DNA of 26,122 bases, from assembly GCA_029747585.1 (NCBI GenBank), contig JAPEVF010000643.1, positions 1 to 26,122 of the forward strand. The letters are read 5' to 3'. The notes under the pieces are model-generated. The model did no database searches. It was not told where the DNA came from and saw only the letters and a list, made by a program, of their open reading frames with translations. Source of the stretch: Pleurotus djamor. Its lineage: Eukaryota; Basidiomycota; Agaricomycetes; Agaricales; Pleurotaceae. Made by a program: the position numbers and the translations under genes. Within the stretch, counting starts at the first letter, position 1; every line of letters starts with the position of its first letter. This document shows positions 1 to 11,074 of the stretch, piece after piece.

Positions 1-335
1 AGGGATGCGTCTAGAAGGAGTCTTAGTCAGACTGTGGTTGCCAATCAGATGACACGGGAACCTCCCATCCCCCCAAAGGCATTCACCAACATCAACCCCA
101 AATCCGCCTCTACATGTCCATCTCCCACCAACAATAGTGGAGACCTACTGAGTCAGTATGCAACGGATGTCGATCTCCTACAAGAGAACTGCCAGGCGTA
201 TAAACGGGCTTCGCTCTCCGTTGAACAGTTAATTGGTCGGCGCCCCCTTCCCTTCGCAACGCAAGATATACCGAATCCTCGGACTGTCGTTTTTACCGTT
301 GGCCAATCAAGCCTCCCTTTCGTCGAAGGCGTCAA
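1..335. other. Left edge, no recognised gene
   Basis: One open frame starts at 34 on the plus strand and runs to 378, crossing into element A at 336. The encoded segment is rich in Pro, Ser and Thr and matches no family I know. Because the frame ends inside a transposable element, any gene here would be a truncated remnant. I see no RNA gene or clear promoter. Confidence 0.3.
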
Positions 336-516
336 CATCAGGAAAACATCATTTTTACCAGGAGCAGATGGAAGCTAGATAAGATCAAGAAGCTGTGGGA
401 TAAAGGTATCTTGTATATCTAAAATAGAAAAAGCGCTTAAAGTTATGCTTTGTACAAGAGGTATGACAAAGCAAGAAAAAGACGCTGTAATACTTACATA
501 GTGAGTGCCAATGCTT

Positions 517-568
517 CAAAAGCACAAAAAGCTGGAAAAGCTAGGAAAGCTAGGAAAGCTCTGAAAGC
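517..568 (+). repeat. AAAGCT subterminal repeats, left arm of element A
   Basis: A run of spaced AAAGCT/AAAAGCT words (for example AAAAAGCTGG, then GGAAAGCTA twice) lies about 180 bases inside the left end of element A. Similar clustered short motifs near the ends of DNA transposons are often transposase binding sites. That role is inferred here. Confidence 0.6.
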
Positions 569-1128
569 GTTGATAAACAAAACNAAAAAAAAATTGAGCA
601 GTTATAATAAATGTGTATAAATCATACCACTTCAAATTAAAGCAAAAAGTATTTATTGCATAAAACTACATAGACGTTATACAGGAAGCGTAGAGAAGTT
701 AAGAGCTAGCAGAAAAACAAAAGACACTAAACAAAAGAGAATACGGCTACTAGTTATTATAACAAGGCTACCCTGTTGGAAGAGTTAGTTAGTAAGAGTT
801 AAAGAGTAAATAAGAATAAGAACTGACTGTGCTGGGAAACGTCTAGTAAGGTTAGAATGATTAACCAAAGATTAGTGAGTAGAAATGTTGGGAAAGGTTA
901 GTCGTAGGAGAAAAGAAAAGGAGTAAGAAGGGAAATATCCTTACATCTAAAACACGGCACCAAGATTGGCCCTCTGGTAGGAGATGATAATGGGTGAACG
1001 AAAAGAGGAATGTCGGAACATAGGTGGTTTTCTCGTTTAAAACCGGATCAGTGTGGGAAAAGAAATTCAGACTCAGTTAAGGTGCAGGAAGCGCAAGGAA
1101 TGTAGAACTGATTTTGACTAAGTCCAAT

Positions 1129-1142
1129 TTAGGGTTAGGGTT
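1129..1142 (+). repeat. Short interstitial telomere-like repeat
   Basis: The sequence TTAGGGTTAGGGTT gives just over two units of the TTAGGG repeat used at the telomeres of most filamentous fungi. It lies inside element A, not at a chromosome end. Two units can arise by chance. Confidence 0.55.
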
Positions 1143-1363
1143 GAATGAAAGGAATGGTATNCCATTCGCCCGGGATGCCCAGCCCAGCTTCCCAGGCCCA
1201 ATATCCCAAAGAAGCAGTAATGATTCATTAGTTGCACATTTACATTTGCAATGCAGGATACATATTATACGATATATGAGGGCCTACACTTGGTTATGTG
1301 TGTTTAAACTGGGCATTTATTTTTCTCAATATTACACAAAGTAGAAAATCAGCAAAATCTATG

Positions 1364-1600
1364 AGAAGCTGTGAAATTGGTTGCCGATTTTGCAAAGCCG
1401 TGTGAAAGTCACAAAAAGCTGTCACAGCAGTCAGCAATTTCCCACAGACCCTGCAAAAGCCATGAAAAGCTGTGGGAGCAGCTGCGACTTTTCACAGGAT
1501 CTGAAAAAGCCACCGAAAGCTGTGAAAGCAAGAACACACCTGATCAAACTTTTGTGGAAGCTATAAAAGCATCATAAAGCTGGCTGTAAAATTAAAGGCA
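1364..1600 (+). repeat. GAAAAGCTGTG repeats, right arm of element A
   Basis: At least six degenerate copies of a GAAAAGCTGTG-like word (for example near 1365, 1410, 1463 and 1516) are spaced over about 240 bases. The low-complexity composition also produces overlapping open frames here (1371-1577 and 1381-1566) that should not be taken as genes. Element B shows the reverse-complement word AGCTTTT in its arms. Confidence 0.6.
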
Positions 1601-1709
1601 TCTACAAAAGCATTGAAAGAACACTTTCCAACTTTCAGTACTTTGAATAACCAACACTTTTTACGTTGTAGATTTTTTATGCTCCTACTCAAAACAGGTT
1701 TTCCTGATG

Positions 1710-2169
1710 CAGTATCTTCCCGACATTCGCGCTCAGGCCCTACATAATTTTAGCGTATCTCCCCGAGACCAAAAACGAGCTCGTACCTGAGTCATGTTTC
1801 GCCAAGGCGCACTCGCGTCGATCGAGAGCTACTACTCTAGAGTAGCCTCCGCCAAAACACTTGTGCAAGCTACCCGCCTTCAAGCTTCAAGACCCTGGAT
1901 GCGCACCCTCGGGATCATTTCGCGTGTTCCACCACACACAAGCTTGTCCACTACGACCACCACAAGTTTGATTTCACCGTTCCACAGGGCGGTTTTCGAA
2001 GCTTTTCACATTTTCTCCATCTAGTTGGATGTCTAGCTCGTTGCCTAGTTCGAATATTGCATTTTACGATCCCGCGAAGCTAATTCGTTCCTCTCAACGG
2101 ACTCATAAATCAACGGATTGATTCCTACGTCCAAGTCGTTTCACTCCAAGCTACGCATCAAGCAGCCCG
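1710..2169. other. Intergenic stretch upstream of the squalene-synthase-like gene
   Basis: This holds one open frame of 76 residues (1794-2024, plus) with an Arg/Ser/Thr-rich composition and no recognised motif. The rest should contain the promoter and 5' leader of the gene starting at 2170. I see no convincing TATA box. Confidence 0.35.
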
Positions 2170-3646
2170 ATGACCTTCTCCGAGATCTTCCAAATGTCCA
2201 TCCGTCATCCGACAAAAATACACCGCCTCGTAATGTTCCATCAGCGGCGTAGGAATCAGCACAAGGACGACATGGTTCCCAGTGGTAACGAAAGTGCGGA
2301 GATGAAACGGTGTTGGGAACTGCTGGACATTTGTAGTGTTGTGTTTAGCCCGGCTATTCGGAGGTTACCTGGGGATCTTCGCGTTGCGGTGAGGTCTTTC
2401 TGTCTTCCTTGTTTCTATTCTACCCCATCCTATTTGAAGCCACTCAGCGTAACCTTCAAGATGTGCTGATTTGCTTTGCAACAGGTTTGCTTGATGTACC
2501 TCGTTCTACGCGCGGCGGATACGATCGAGGACGATTTGACACTGGATTTAGATGTTAAAATTCAGTTGTTGAAGTCGTTCCCTGATGTTCTATCCGTCGA
2601 AGGGTGGACACTTACGGCCTGCGATCCAAAAGAGAAAGACAGTCAACTCCTTGCCGAATTTGATGTCGTAATTCATGAGCTGAACCGTATCAATCCAGTG
2701 TGCGTATCCGAGTCTCCTTGTCAGACTTCATGCGTGTTTTAATGATGTGCTAATCTCCTGCTTCCAGATACACGAAGATAGTCAAGGACTCTTGTCGTGA
2801 GATGACTAGCGGGATGGTTGACTACTTGAAGAAGCAAAGCGCGATGGAGGACGGTGCGAATTGGAAGCTGGACTCTCTCGCCGACTTCGACCTCTACTCG
2901 CATTACGCTGGTGGACTTGTCGGTCAAGGTCTTACCCGTCTCTTCGGTGCGAGCGGGCTAGAGAGACATTGGCTCGCCGACCAAGAGACTCTCTCTGATT
3001 CCGTGGGGCATCTACTCCAGAAAATCCATATGCTCCGCGATTACCGAGAGGACGTTGATCTTGGACGTTGTTACTGGCCACGCGACGTCTGGATGAAGCA
3101 CGGGTTCGAGAGGGTAGAGGATTTGAGTGATCCATCCAGGGAAAGGGAAGCTCTTCACGTCGTGAGTGAGTTGGTCGTTGTAGTCCTCGGTCATGCCTTG
3201 GATACACTGGACTTCATCTCTCTCCTCCGTAACCCACAAATCTTCGAGTTCGTGGCGGGTGTGGGTGTTATGAGCATGCTATCCACGAAGCTAGTGTTCA
3301 TGAACCCAGCGGTGCTCCATGGGAAGGTCAAGCCAACTAAACAGGAATGTTTTGCGGTGCGTTCAAGCCTAATACGGATCCCCGCGGTGTCATTTATTGA
3401 TGGATATTAGGTCCTGGCGAGTCTTCGGAATGTCAACGACGTTGCAAAGGTATTCGCCACGTTGGCCAACGCCATTCGTCGCCGTGCGCAGCGGTCAGAT
3501 CCTAGCCATGAGCGTATTTTCAAGCTCACAACGGAGGTATATCTCGCTCTCACCACGCTTGAATCTCACAACCTGACCTCTATTCTTCTCAGATCTCGCA
3601 CTGGTATCAGATGGACTGCTCTCGACGATCCTTCATATCAATATGA
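2170..3646 (+). CDS. Divergent squalene synthase-like protein (farnesyl-diphosphate farnesyltransferase fold)
   Basis: Five exons (2170-2388, 2485-2699, 2768-3356, 3411-3536, 3593-3646) join in frame to 400 residues. Squalene synthase joins two farnesyl diphosphates into squalene for sterol synthesis at the ER. Seen: the first Asp-rich motif DTIEDD (85-90), LVLR before it, DLYSHYAGGLVG (186-197), and the second Asp-rich motif in LRDYRED (234-240) followed by the RCYWP.DVW block. Odd: the usual Ser-Arg-Ser-Phe of the first conserved block is SVVF (56-59), so the substrate-binding Arg is lost. The normally invariant FCAIPQ block is replaced by FVAGVG (306-311). No C-terminal membrane anchor follows; the frame stops soon after ISHWYQ. 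A 15-residue hydrophobic stretch (3643-3690) lies in another frame and may be a relic of the anchor. It is probably a diverged paralog, not the main ERG9. Start chosen because the N-terminus aligns with the family from its first residues. Confidence 0.82.
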
Positions 3647-4206
3647 CGGCGATTCTTGTATTGACGCTACTCCGTGTAATTAGACTCTGAACTTACGCTT
3701 AGGCTATGTGCTAGATCTCGGGACCACCACGTTCTCTTCCGCGAAACGATCTCAAGTCTCGCTATGGAGCCAATCGTCACTAATCTCTCTAAGCGATCTA
3801 AAAGGCCACTCAAACTATTATTCATCTATCTTCCGCAGTCAAAACTCCCGAAAGGTCAAATCAGACATACGAATCATCGAGCCCCCTGGTAGGCATGAGG
3901 AGGAATATCCATTCGCAACTCCTCAGGAGCCTCCTGATGGCTAACGGACGCTTAGTATCATCGCTGCCTCCGACATCGTACTACACTTCTTCCTCACTCC
4001 AACGACCGTAGTAGTTGTGATCAATCAACAAGCGCAGCAGAGGTAGCGACGCTTTGGACGCACTCTTGTCGCTGCACGATGAAGTGGTATCGTTTTCTTG
4101 GAAGTCAGCAGCCCCTGTGTAATCTCACCCTGATCGTGGAACAAGCTCTATTTTCTCCATCGCTTTGTATCTTCGTCCTTTCTCATTCACGGAAGTTCGG
4201 AAAGAG
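3647..4206. other. Intergenic, no recognised gene
   Basis: An open frame at 3708-3944 (plus, 78 residues, Ser-rich) follows the squalene-synthase-like stop but shows no family motif and is not in frame with it. The region otherwise holds the 3' end of that gene and the promoter of the F-box gene at 4207. Confidence 0.4.
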
Positions 4207-5663
4207 ATGAAGCAAAATGAACAGATAAATGCTCCTTGGACTCAGAGGAGAACACAGGTACCTTGAACGACCTGGTAACTTCGCTGAAATCTGATCACTG
4301 AATTCTGCCCTACCCAGCTTCCGCCTGAGATCCTCACTCTGATCTTAGCTGATCTTGCCTCCAACACTCGCCGAAACGATCTTCGGCCTCTGTGCCTCGT
4401 TTCCCATCTTTTTTACAACCTTGCTGTCCCGATCATCTACGAATCGCTTTATCTAACAACGTTGTCGCGCGAAGCTCCCATCGATTCAACCTCTCTTCGA
4501 GCTCCACATCTCCCCGCCCTTCTAGCGACTTTCTCTTCCCGCCCGGATCTTGCGAGACATACACAGACGTTCATTTCGCACCCGTCCACCCGCAAACCTT
4601 TCCTCGCCATAGCTTGGCATAACGTCAAATCGATCTTCCCATTTCTCGTCAAACTCAAACGGCTGAGCATTACGCCCTCTGTTTCCGGTCCTCCAAACAT
4701 CATGGATTCATTACCTGTTGGTACGAAGCTAACACACCTCGCCATCCACTCTGCTTTCACAGAACAGCATATGACCGAGTTTATACGGATCCAACCATTG
4801 TTGCAGGACGTCTACCTTCCCGTGGGCATTCCCGGCCTGACCCTGCCGGACGTCCATACGATCCACTGTTTTGAAACACTGCTCCGAGTCATAACGACAG
4901 TCCAATTTCCGCATTTGCAGAACCTGAACGTCCAGTGTTCCGGTGTCCTTCAACATCCCCTTGACAGCGGAGTGTGCCGTCGCCTTCGGACGGTGAATTT
5001 AGCAAGTCCCGCTACCAACTATGTGCTCTCTCTACTCGAGAACCTAGAAGTCGTTGAGTTTCTGTATATAGTCCTGTTTGATATGCATGTACGTCAGTCG
5101 CACAATGGGTCCCTACGCTCACTCTCTTGCATGCTTTTCACTGATGTCAGACCCTAGCGTCTGGATTTGCAGGATGGGGGAGGCGACAAACTTCAATGGC
5201 TGGTGAAGATACCTTCTAAGATTCTCAAGTACATCCACGTGCGAATGTCGCTGCGTCATGCAGATCGCATCGCCGTTGGCATCGACCATCTTTTCGAGAA
5301 ACATTCGAACTTGGTTGTATTGGACCTCGGCGACATTATCTACCCCCCATCTCCCAACAAGCCTGTCGACAGGCGTATTAGATTATACAGTGACGGGGAC
5401 GATTCATCTCAAGGAGGGAGCGGAGGTGGTTTCAAGTTGGTTACTGGACTTAAGATAATCCAAGCTGAGGTATTTCATCCGTGGTGGGAGATGCCACAGA
5501 TTAAGAATGATGTTGACGAAGCCTTTGGTATGTGATTTATCCGGTTTGCTGCTATGACTGTTCGCTGATTCACCCTTGTATTCTCATGTCAGCAGCCTGT
5601 AAATGCGTAGTTAATCCCATTGCCCTCAATTCTGACAGAGCTCAAGCAAGTCGCAATGCTTAA
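4207..5663 (+). CDS. F-box protein with degenerate LRR-like C-terminus
   Basis: Four exons (4207-4257, 4318-5088, 5173-5527, 5593-5663) join in frame to about 415 residues. The F-box begins at residue 18 with LPPEILTLILADL and continues through LCLVSHLFYNLAVPIIYESL, the usual basidiomycete F-box layout. Such proteins bind Skp1 and bring substrates to SCF ubiquitin ligases. The rest has leucine-rich segments (for example FPHLQNLNVQ) typical of the variable substrate-binding part. The first exon encodes only 17 residues, chosen because its donor (CAG/GTACCT) joins in phase with the F-box exon. The acceptor of the last exon could be at 5593 or 5596; both keep the frame. The substrate is unknown. 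Decayed relatives appear to lie downstream. Confidence 0.75.
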
Positions 5664-6089
5664 GAGGATCAAGAGGGCGGTAGTGATGTGTGACCGTACA
5701 GGGCGGCTTCTCTGAGTACGTACTTGGACGTACTTGTAGACGAATGGTGCTGCTAGATCATGTAGGCTTAGGGCTACGGCATAAGTACACAAAGTAATGG
5801 TCGGACCTCGCGGGAGTGGTCCGCTCATGGCAATCGGTAGAAATTATACCTCCCTTGGTAGCTCTGGGCTCCAGCTGTCCAATACCTCTGAGGACTGAGA
5901 AATATCTTCTTCCGTGTTATTGTAGACTTCAACCAGGACATGGTTAGCGGATTAACTTCATTGGACCATGTTGCAGAGAGGCTTGCGATGCAGTTAATCG
6001 ACATTGCTCAGTCATCCTCACAGTGAAGACGAGCTGTCCACTCCAGATTAGCTCGGAGAATGTAGTGACCTCCCGGCAGCTCGCAACAT
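5664..6089. other. Intergenic, no recognised gene
   Basis: A minus-strand open frame (5589-5828) overlaps the F-box 3' end and is probably chance. I see no RNA gene, repeat or terminator that can be supported. Confidence 0.4.
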
Positions 6090-7350
6090 CGAAATCATGG
6101 ACGGCGGTTCGCGGGAGAAGGATACCCTTCGCCTCCTCTGTGCTCAGGAGTCTCCTGTTCAACGGTTACTCCAGCGCCAATCATCACCTCTCCGCCAACC
6201 TTCCACCATCACAACGAAAATACTGGTATCCTCCATCACGAAGTCCTCCTATGCCCCATATCACCAGAATCTCTCAATGTCCCGCTCGTAACCCACAAAG
6301 AATCACCGACTTGGTTCCTCCGACTTGTTCCGGTTCATGTTTGTCGTCTAGGAACTCAAGTACTCAAGTGTCGAAAAAAGGCAACGGTCCACACTGTGCT
6401 CTTTGCTCCCTTGAGTGAGTTGTATGGGGGCGCGCATGACTCTTTCACCTCGTAATTCCGAGGACTGGAATTCTGGGACGGCTTTCATCGTCAGGTACGT
6501 ACTGCACACTTCTCCCTCACCGCGGCTCTTGAGGATGCTTTTAGGGACCATAAAACTATAGCTGATCCATCTACTGCTGAATCACGAACCTGTCATTTCC
6601 TTATATAAGCCCTCACCGGCCTTCACGTCGCCCCCTTGACGCAGATCTTCCGCATATGCAGCGTTGATCTGTTCCGATTTTGGCGCATCGCTTCGCAACA
6701 CGTCGTCTCAAGGGGTTCTTGTGGCGTTGAGGGAAACGGAGGGAGGGACCTTGAAGAAACATCGGACGATAGGCGAGGGCCTGCATTTGGCACGAGAGTT
6801 AATGAGCGTTCGCGCATACGGTGTGTACGCTTTCGCCTCTCATCAAGGACTACTTCCTTATCTCTTTGCCAGCCTCCCTTTACCGCCGTTACACTTTACC
6901 TCGCACAAGAGTCCGCAGTGTACCTTGGACTGGGATAATCACACCTTCGATGCGATGAAGAATTGCCTTCGTTGTGATCCCTCAAGGCGCGGTTTCGTGT
7001 CTTAATCCCAACAGGTCAAGACGGGACTCGCAACGGAAGATGAGAAGAGCCAAGGGAAGTAGATGAAGAAGATTACGACGAACACGTTTCTTGTTGGGAT
7101 GTCGTCACCGTCGCTGCCTTGGATCGTGCGCTCGCTGCACCGAGTCCTTAGGGTCGTCCTTTGTCCAACCTCCTTCCCTGCTACCGCCGTCTCAGACTGC
7201 GACGCTGCTGCTGGACTTCCCACCTCAGTAGCATATCCAACAGTACCAGAGCGCCGGGCACCGAATACTGCCAATCCTGGAGGCATATCTCGAACCGCTG
7301 CAACATATTGCCTGAGATTGCCATTCCCGGATTCGGCTCGACGTTTTAAT
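6090..7350 (+). pseudogene. Decayed F-box/LRR-type gene, copy 1
   Basis: Several plus-strand frames here carry patches that resemble F-box-protein C-termini, including ANLPPSQ (from about 6195) and GILHHEVLLCPISPESL (from about 6222), and later HVSCWDV (7082-7103). They are broken by stops and frameshifts. The same landmarks recur in the same order in copy 2 (11860-13140): a GATCTTCCGCA..TGCAGC block (6643-6662), TCTTGTTGGGATGTC (about 7090), CTGCGACG.TGCTGCTG (about 7197), and GTAGCATATCCAAC (7228-7241). Shared order and similar spacing show common descent. The F-box assignment is an inference from the protein patches; no intact F-box was found at the 5' side. The limits are approximate. Confidence 0.5.
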
Positions 7351-9388
7351 CGTGATGACCACTCTCAATCTTGTCCCACGTCAACCCAGACAGCACCGCC
7401 CCCACCCTCCTCATCGCTGCCCTCATCACCCACGCCCACGATGATTCAAGTATCCTTCCCGGTGCCACCCATCATGCGCTCTCCCTTTCCAGCCAATTTC
7501 GTGACTCACCTGGTCCTGTATTCGGACTGTTTGCGAGTTGCGATGCAGGGACAACGAGCTGAACAGGACCTGTGTTGATTTCCTTTTGTGTGGAACCGTC
7601 GTTCGGTCACTACCTCCTCTAGCTGGGACACGGTCTTCTCCAGCTCAAGCAGCAAGTGAGGTTCAAGCGTAAGGTGACATGGCAGCGTCGTCTACGGGCG
7701 CAACTGCGTTACAAGGTCAGATCCATCTTTCCCTCGTTTCAAGTGTTCTCCTTTTCTGATATCCTCAACCTTGTAGGTACCACGACCATTCCACGAATGG
7801 CATCTTGCTCTTCGTTACGACCATCACTCTTCAACGCTTCCACCCCCGGGGAAAGTGCCGCTGTCGCCACCACCTGTCTGACAACGGGCCTGAGCCCTTT
7901 GGTTCGTCCAGTTGACTTACCAGGAACTCTACCAACCTCAGACCGTCTTTCGTCTTGAAACACGAGCAACCCCACTGCGTATCTATCAACGACTAGTGGT
8001 ATGGGGAGTGGAAGAGTAGAGGGATTGTCCGAAATGAACACGGGCATAATCCCAAGACCGAAGTTTTACTCGGGATCTGGAACGGCTCCTCCGAGGCTGA
8101 TGGATTCTCAGCCTTTGGGTCGACGACAGCGAAGGTTACGATGCTCAGGGTTGGGGGAATCTTTTCGTTCTTTCTAAACGGACATTTTGCTATTTATACT
8201 TCTCATGTCGGTTTTTGATTTTTCCATGGACGATTTTTACCTTCGTTTTCTTTTTTTCGCTTGACTTTGGACATGTATTCGGACACGGACTTTCTTTCCC
8301 ATTATGAGACGGACCAGGACTCTTTTTGTACATACTCTTGTTCGCATGGACACTTCCTTCCTTCCTTGCCTCTTTTTCTCTGATTTCGCTACTCTTGTTC
8401 TGCCTTCCTATTTTGCAGCGACGATACCCCGATCCCCCCATCGCGGAAGCTCACGATCCCATCCGTGAAGACCGTAACGCACTCCATGTTATCAAGACTT
8501 ACGGGTTCACGCATCAATAGCCGCAAACCCATATCCCAGGCTTCACCTGCAGCTCTGTCTCCCAGCTCCCCTCCCCATCCCACCAACCAAAGCTCCCTTT
8601 ACACACACTGCTCTATGTCGGCGCTTTTACGCTTGTCATTGTCGGAGCCAATGCCCATCGTGTTATCGTTGTTAACAACCTCTGTGCAGACGAAGCTACA
8701 TCCATCGCTGGGACCGGCGAGCTTGAATTCTTCGTCCAGAAGTGGCGGTCGTAATGGGCAGATAGAACCTCGATTGTGTGGAACGGCTGTACCGAACGGC
8801 TGTACCGCCGTCACTTTCAAGACTAGAGTAGGAGTGGAAGAGGGATAGAGTCGATGTTGAGGTCGCATTGCCTTTGGCGTGGACGCAGGCTTCTGGGTTC
8901 GACAGTACCAGCTCTGCGACCGTCCGTGTCGTTTCGGTGCGACATGGGACGATTCCTGACGTTTCGGTCGGGCGCTCGAGTACAAGTACCACACAGACAT
9001 ATATGAATGCCTCTTTGCAAGTACCTCCGTCTCAATCTCCCTAACATGTGACAAAAATTCAACGAAGAGCGAAGAGCAGCCCGTTCGTGAAGGTCGAAGC
9101 TGGCTGCTTTGGAGAGTTGGAAGGGGAAGGTTGGAGGTTTCGGCAACGAAAAAACTTTGCTTCCAGAATAGACACCTGGGAGTATACTTACTTTCTTACA
9201 TTATGATCTCAGCGTACACTCATGTCGTTTCCCGTCGCTATCACTTTGTTGCTCTAGATCTGACGTCGCTACCTGCAACCTACGAGTAGAGGGACATGTC
9301 GCTTTTAGTTAGGAACGTCCTGCTAATACTCAGCACCTTTGAATAGAGTAGACCCAAAACTACCCTCGCGCGGAGATGTACATCTATT
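7351..9388. other. Two-kilobase stretch without a confident gene
   Basis: Many short frames occur on both strands, none with a family motif. Two weak candidates deserve mention. An ATG at 7679 opens a frame that could splice across a 60-base GT-AG intron into a Ser/Thr-rich frame ending at 7958. A plus-strand frame from about 8608 to 8754 encodes a signal-peptide-like hydrophobic stretch (LLYVGAFTLVIVGANA) followed by HRVIVVNNLC, with no clear start codon and an early stop; it could be the relic of a small secreted protein. Nothing else was recognised. Confidence 0.35.
8781..8806 (+). repeat. Two tandem copies of a 13-bp unit
   Basis: The unit GAACGGCTGTACC occurs twice head to tail without mismatch. 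Because 13 is not a multiple of three, such a duplication would shift any reading frame through it, in keeping with this stretch being non-coding or decayed. Confidence 0.85.
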
Positions 9389-11074
9389 CTAACAAAGTAT
9401 CTCTTCAAATTTACTATGCACCACCTCGACTAGATGGCTGAGCTCCTCCAACGACCTATCCATGAAATAGCATCGATATATCATCACCTTCTTGATCGGC
9501 ATCATATACTGCGCCCTCTCTCTCAGAATTCTCATCAAAACATGGAAATTTGTGTTTTCTTCTCCTTCAGCGGTGCGAAAATGTGCGGATAAGAAGCAAA
9601 GACACGCAAGCTTAGCGTGGGGTGGATGTTGCTCGGGATTACGCTTGAGTAGTGTTTGAAGAAGCTGGGAGTTGCACTCGAAAAATACAATCCTTTCAAC
9701 GTTTGTATATGATGGTATGAGCGAAGACGGCGGCAGTCCTAGGAAATCGGCATCGATGCTTTCGAGGTGGAGATGTGATGTGTTATGCAGTGGCGGTAAG
9801 TCGTAGATATTCCGTAGGATGTCTGCAGGTAGGTCGCGCGGAAGTGAAATCTTCACCAAACGATGTTCCGAATGATCAGCTCCATGCAAATATCCAACGA
9901 TGGACAATGAGGCTTTGCTCTTGAGGGAAATCTCGGACGACTCGACGGTTATTTGTGGGTTCGTGACTTGTGAGATTATGGTTTCCAAGCCAGATAGCTC
10001 TCTTCCTGTGAACATGTTTGCTTCAGCCCTATCATAATAGGCACAAAGCGTGGCTAACGCAGGTGCGTCTAGATGGTCAAAGATGCTGAGTGTCGAGGGG
10101 TTCTCTGAGGTAATTGAAAGGGTGTGCAAGTAGGCGAGAGCCACCCGGGGGGATCTGGGATCAATGAGGGGTCCACGCAACTGCTGGATATACACATCTT
10201 GCAAATTCGGCGATGACCTGAAGGTGTTCAGGAGCCATGAAGCAGTGGTTTCGTGGCCAGGGTCCTGAAAGGATATTCTGAGATGTGTAAGCCGGGGCAT
10301 TGAATGGGAGCTTGATGGTAAGGGGCCTCGCAAAATACTCAGTTCAAGGAGAGAGGGCAAGTCTAGCCAAATATTCCCATGAATCTCTCCAAGACCGAGC
10401 GATACCTCAATAATGAGCCGTTGCAGCCGTGGTGCAGAGCTGGCAGGCGGTATCAGGGAAAGGACCCTAGTCATGGCAACCGGGCCGAGGCAATCCATTG
10501 AAAGGGTTTGAAGACGATTAGCTTGCGACATCGTGTCACTAACCAATGACCATAACCGTTCATCGGGGCTACCAGGGAGAGGTGCTTGATTTGAGTTCAG
10601 GCTGATGAAAGACCAGAAATGAGGGTTGACCATGATGATCTCATGCCAGGCTTGACAAACGTAGAGCAATGGGGTCCACCACTGCCATATCAGACGCTTT
10701 GGCGGGTATGGGCAGATGGAAAGTAGCTGCACCATCGTAAAGATAGATGTTAATACTTCATTCGGAAGTTGGTTGACCCCGCAATAGGTGTTACGTCGAA
10801 TTTTCAAGGTTTTCATCGTATCCTCGTGTCGTCTAATCTCTGCACGGATTTCTTCATCGACAAGACTCTGAGCGGCGAAGTTTGCTCGGATATCCTACAA
10901 AGACGCGTTAGATTCCAGATTTTCGCTCTTCCGTCAGATCTGCAACCTTACCATATTATGGCTAGGTGACTGCTCGTGTGTTCGGTGACTCCCTCGGCGC
11001 CCAATTCTGGCAGCGAGAAGGAGTAATTTAGGAGTTTCAGGAGTCTTCGTGGCGATGCGACGAAAGTTCAACAT
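9389..11074 (-). CDS. F-box-like protein
   Basis: The main exon (10894-9389) is one long open frame. An in-phase upstream exon (11074-10952) joined by a 57-base intron (donor GTAAGG, acceptor TTTGTAG) gives about 542 residues. The F-box-like domain starts with LPNEVLTSIF and includes a C.AWHEII..NP.FWS stretch, as in the F-box-like proteins common in agaricomycetes. Before it lies a charged helix (SLVDEEIRAEIRRHED) of the kind that usually precedes the box in this group, which is why the model is extended beyond the Met at 10816. The C-terminal 400 residues are leucine-rich and variable, the likely substrate-binding part of an SCF ubiquitin ligase adaptor. The ATG at 10954 is an alternative start and the first exon is less certain. 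Substrate unknown. Confidence 0.75.

Larger units (their letters stand above)
336..1709. mobile_element. Element A: non-autonomous DNA element, about 1.37 kb
   Basis: The left end reads CATCAGGAAAAC (336-347) and the right end is its exact reverse complement (1698-1709). Behind the ends the match continues loosely, with GGAGC near both termini. Both arms are AT-rich and full of AAAGCT-type motifs. No coding gene was found inside. Element B (13191-18398, without its hAT insert) has the same terminal repeats, nearly the same length (about 1295 bp) and shared internal landmarks in inverted order: GAATGTCGGAA at 1008-1018 and a CGTTTAAAACCGG-like word at 1034-1046. No convincing target-site duplication is visible, so the superfamily is unknown. 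The boundaries rest on the comparison of A and B. Confidence 0.72.

Noticed and set aside
1371..1577. Two overlapping open frames as small genes
   Set aside because: They arise from the AAAAGCT-rich repeats in the right arm of element A and encode repetitive peptides without any motif.
336..1709. Element A as a Helitron
   Set aside because: It has true terminal inverted repeats at both ends, and no 3' hairpin followed by CTRR was found; Helitrons normally lack such repeats.
2739..3239. Minus-strand open frames opposite the squalene-synthase-like gene
   Set aside because: They are shadows of exon 3, which carries clear family motifs on the plus strand.
4449..4956. Minus-strand open frames opposite the first F-box gene
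   Set aside because: They are antisense to the large F-box exon, show no motif, and disagree with the phased plus-strand exon structure.
7063..7578. 171-residue plus-strand open frame as an intact gene
   Set aside because: It only partly overlaps the conserved patches of the decayed copy and runs through them in a different frame. Its low-complexity Pro/Ser/Thr product has no motif.
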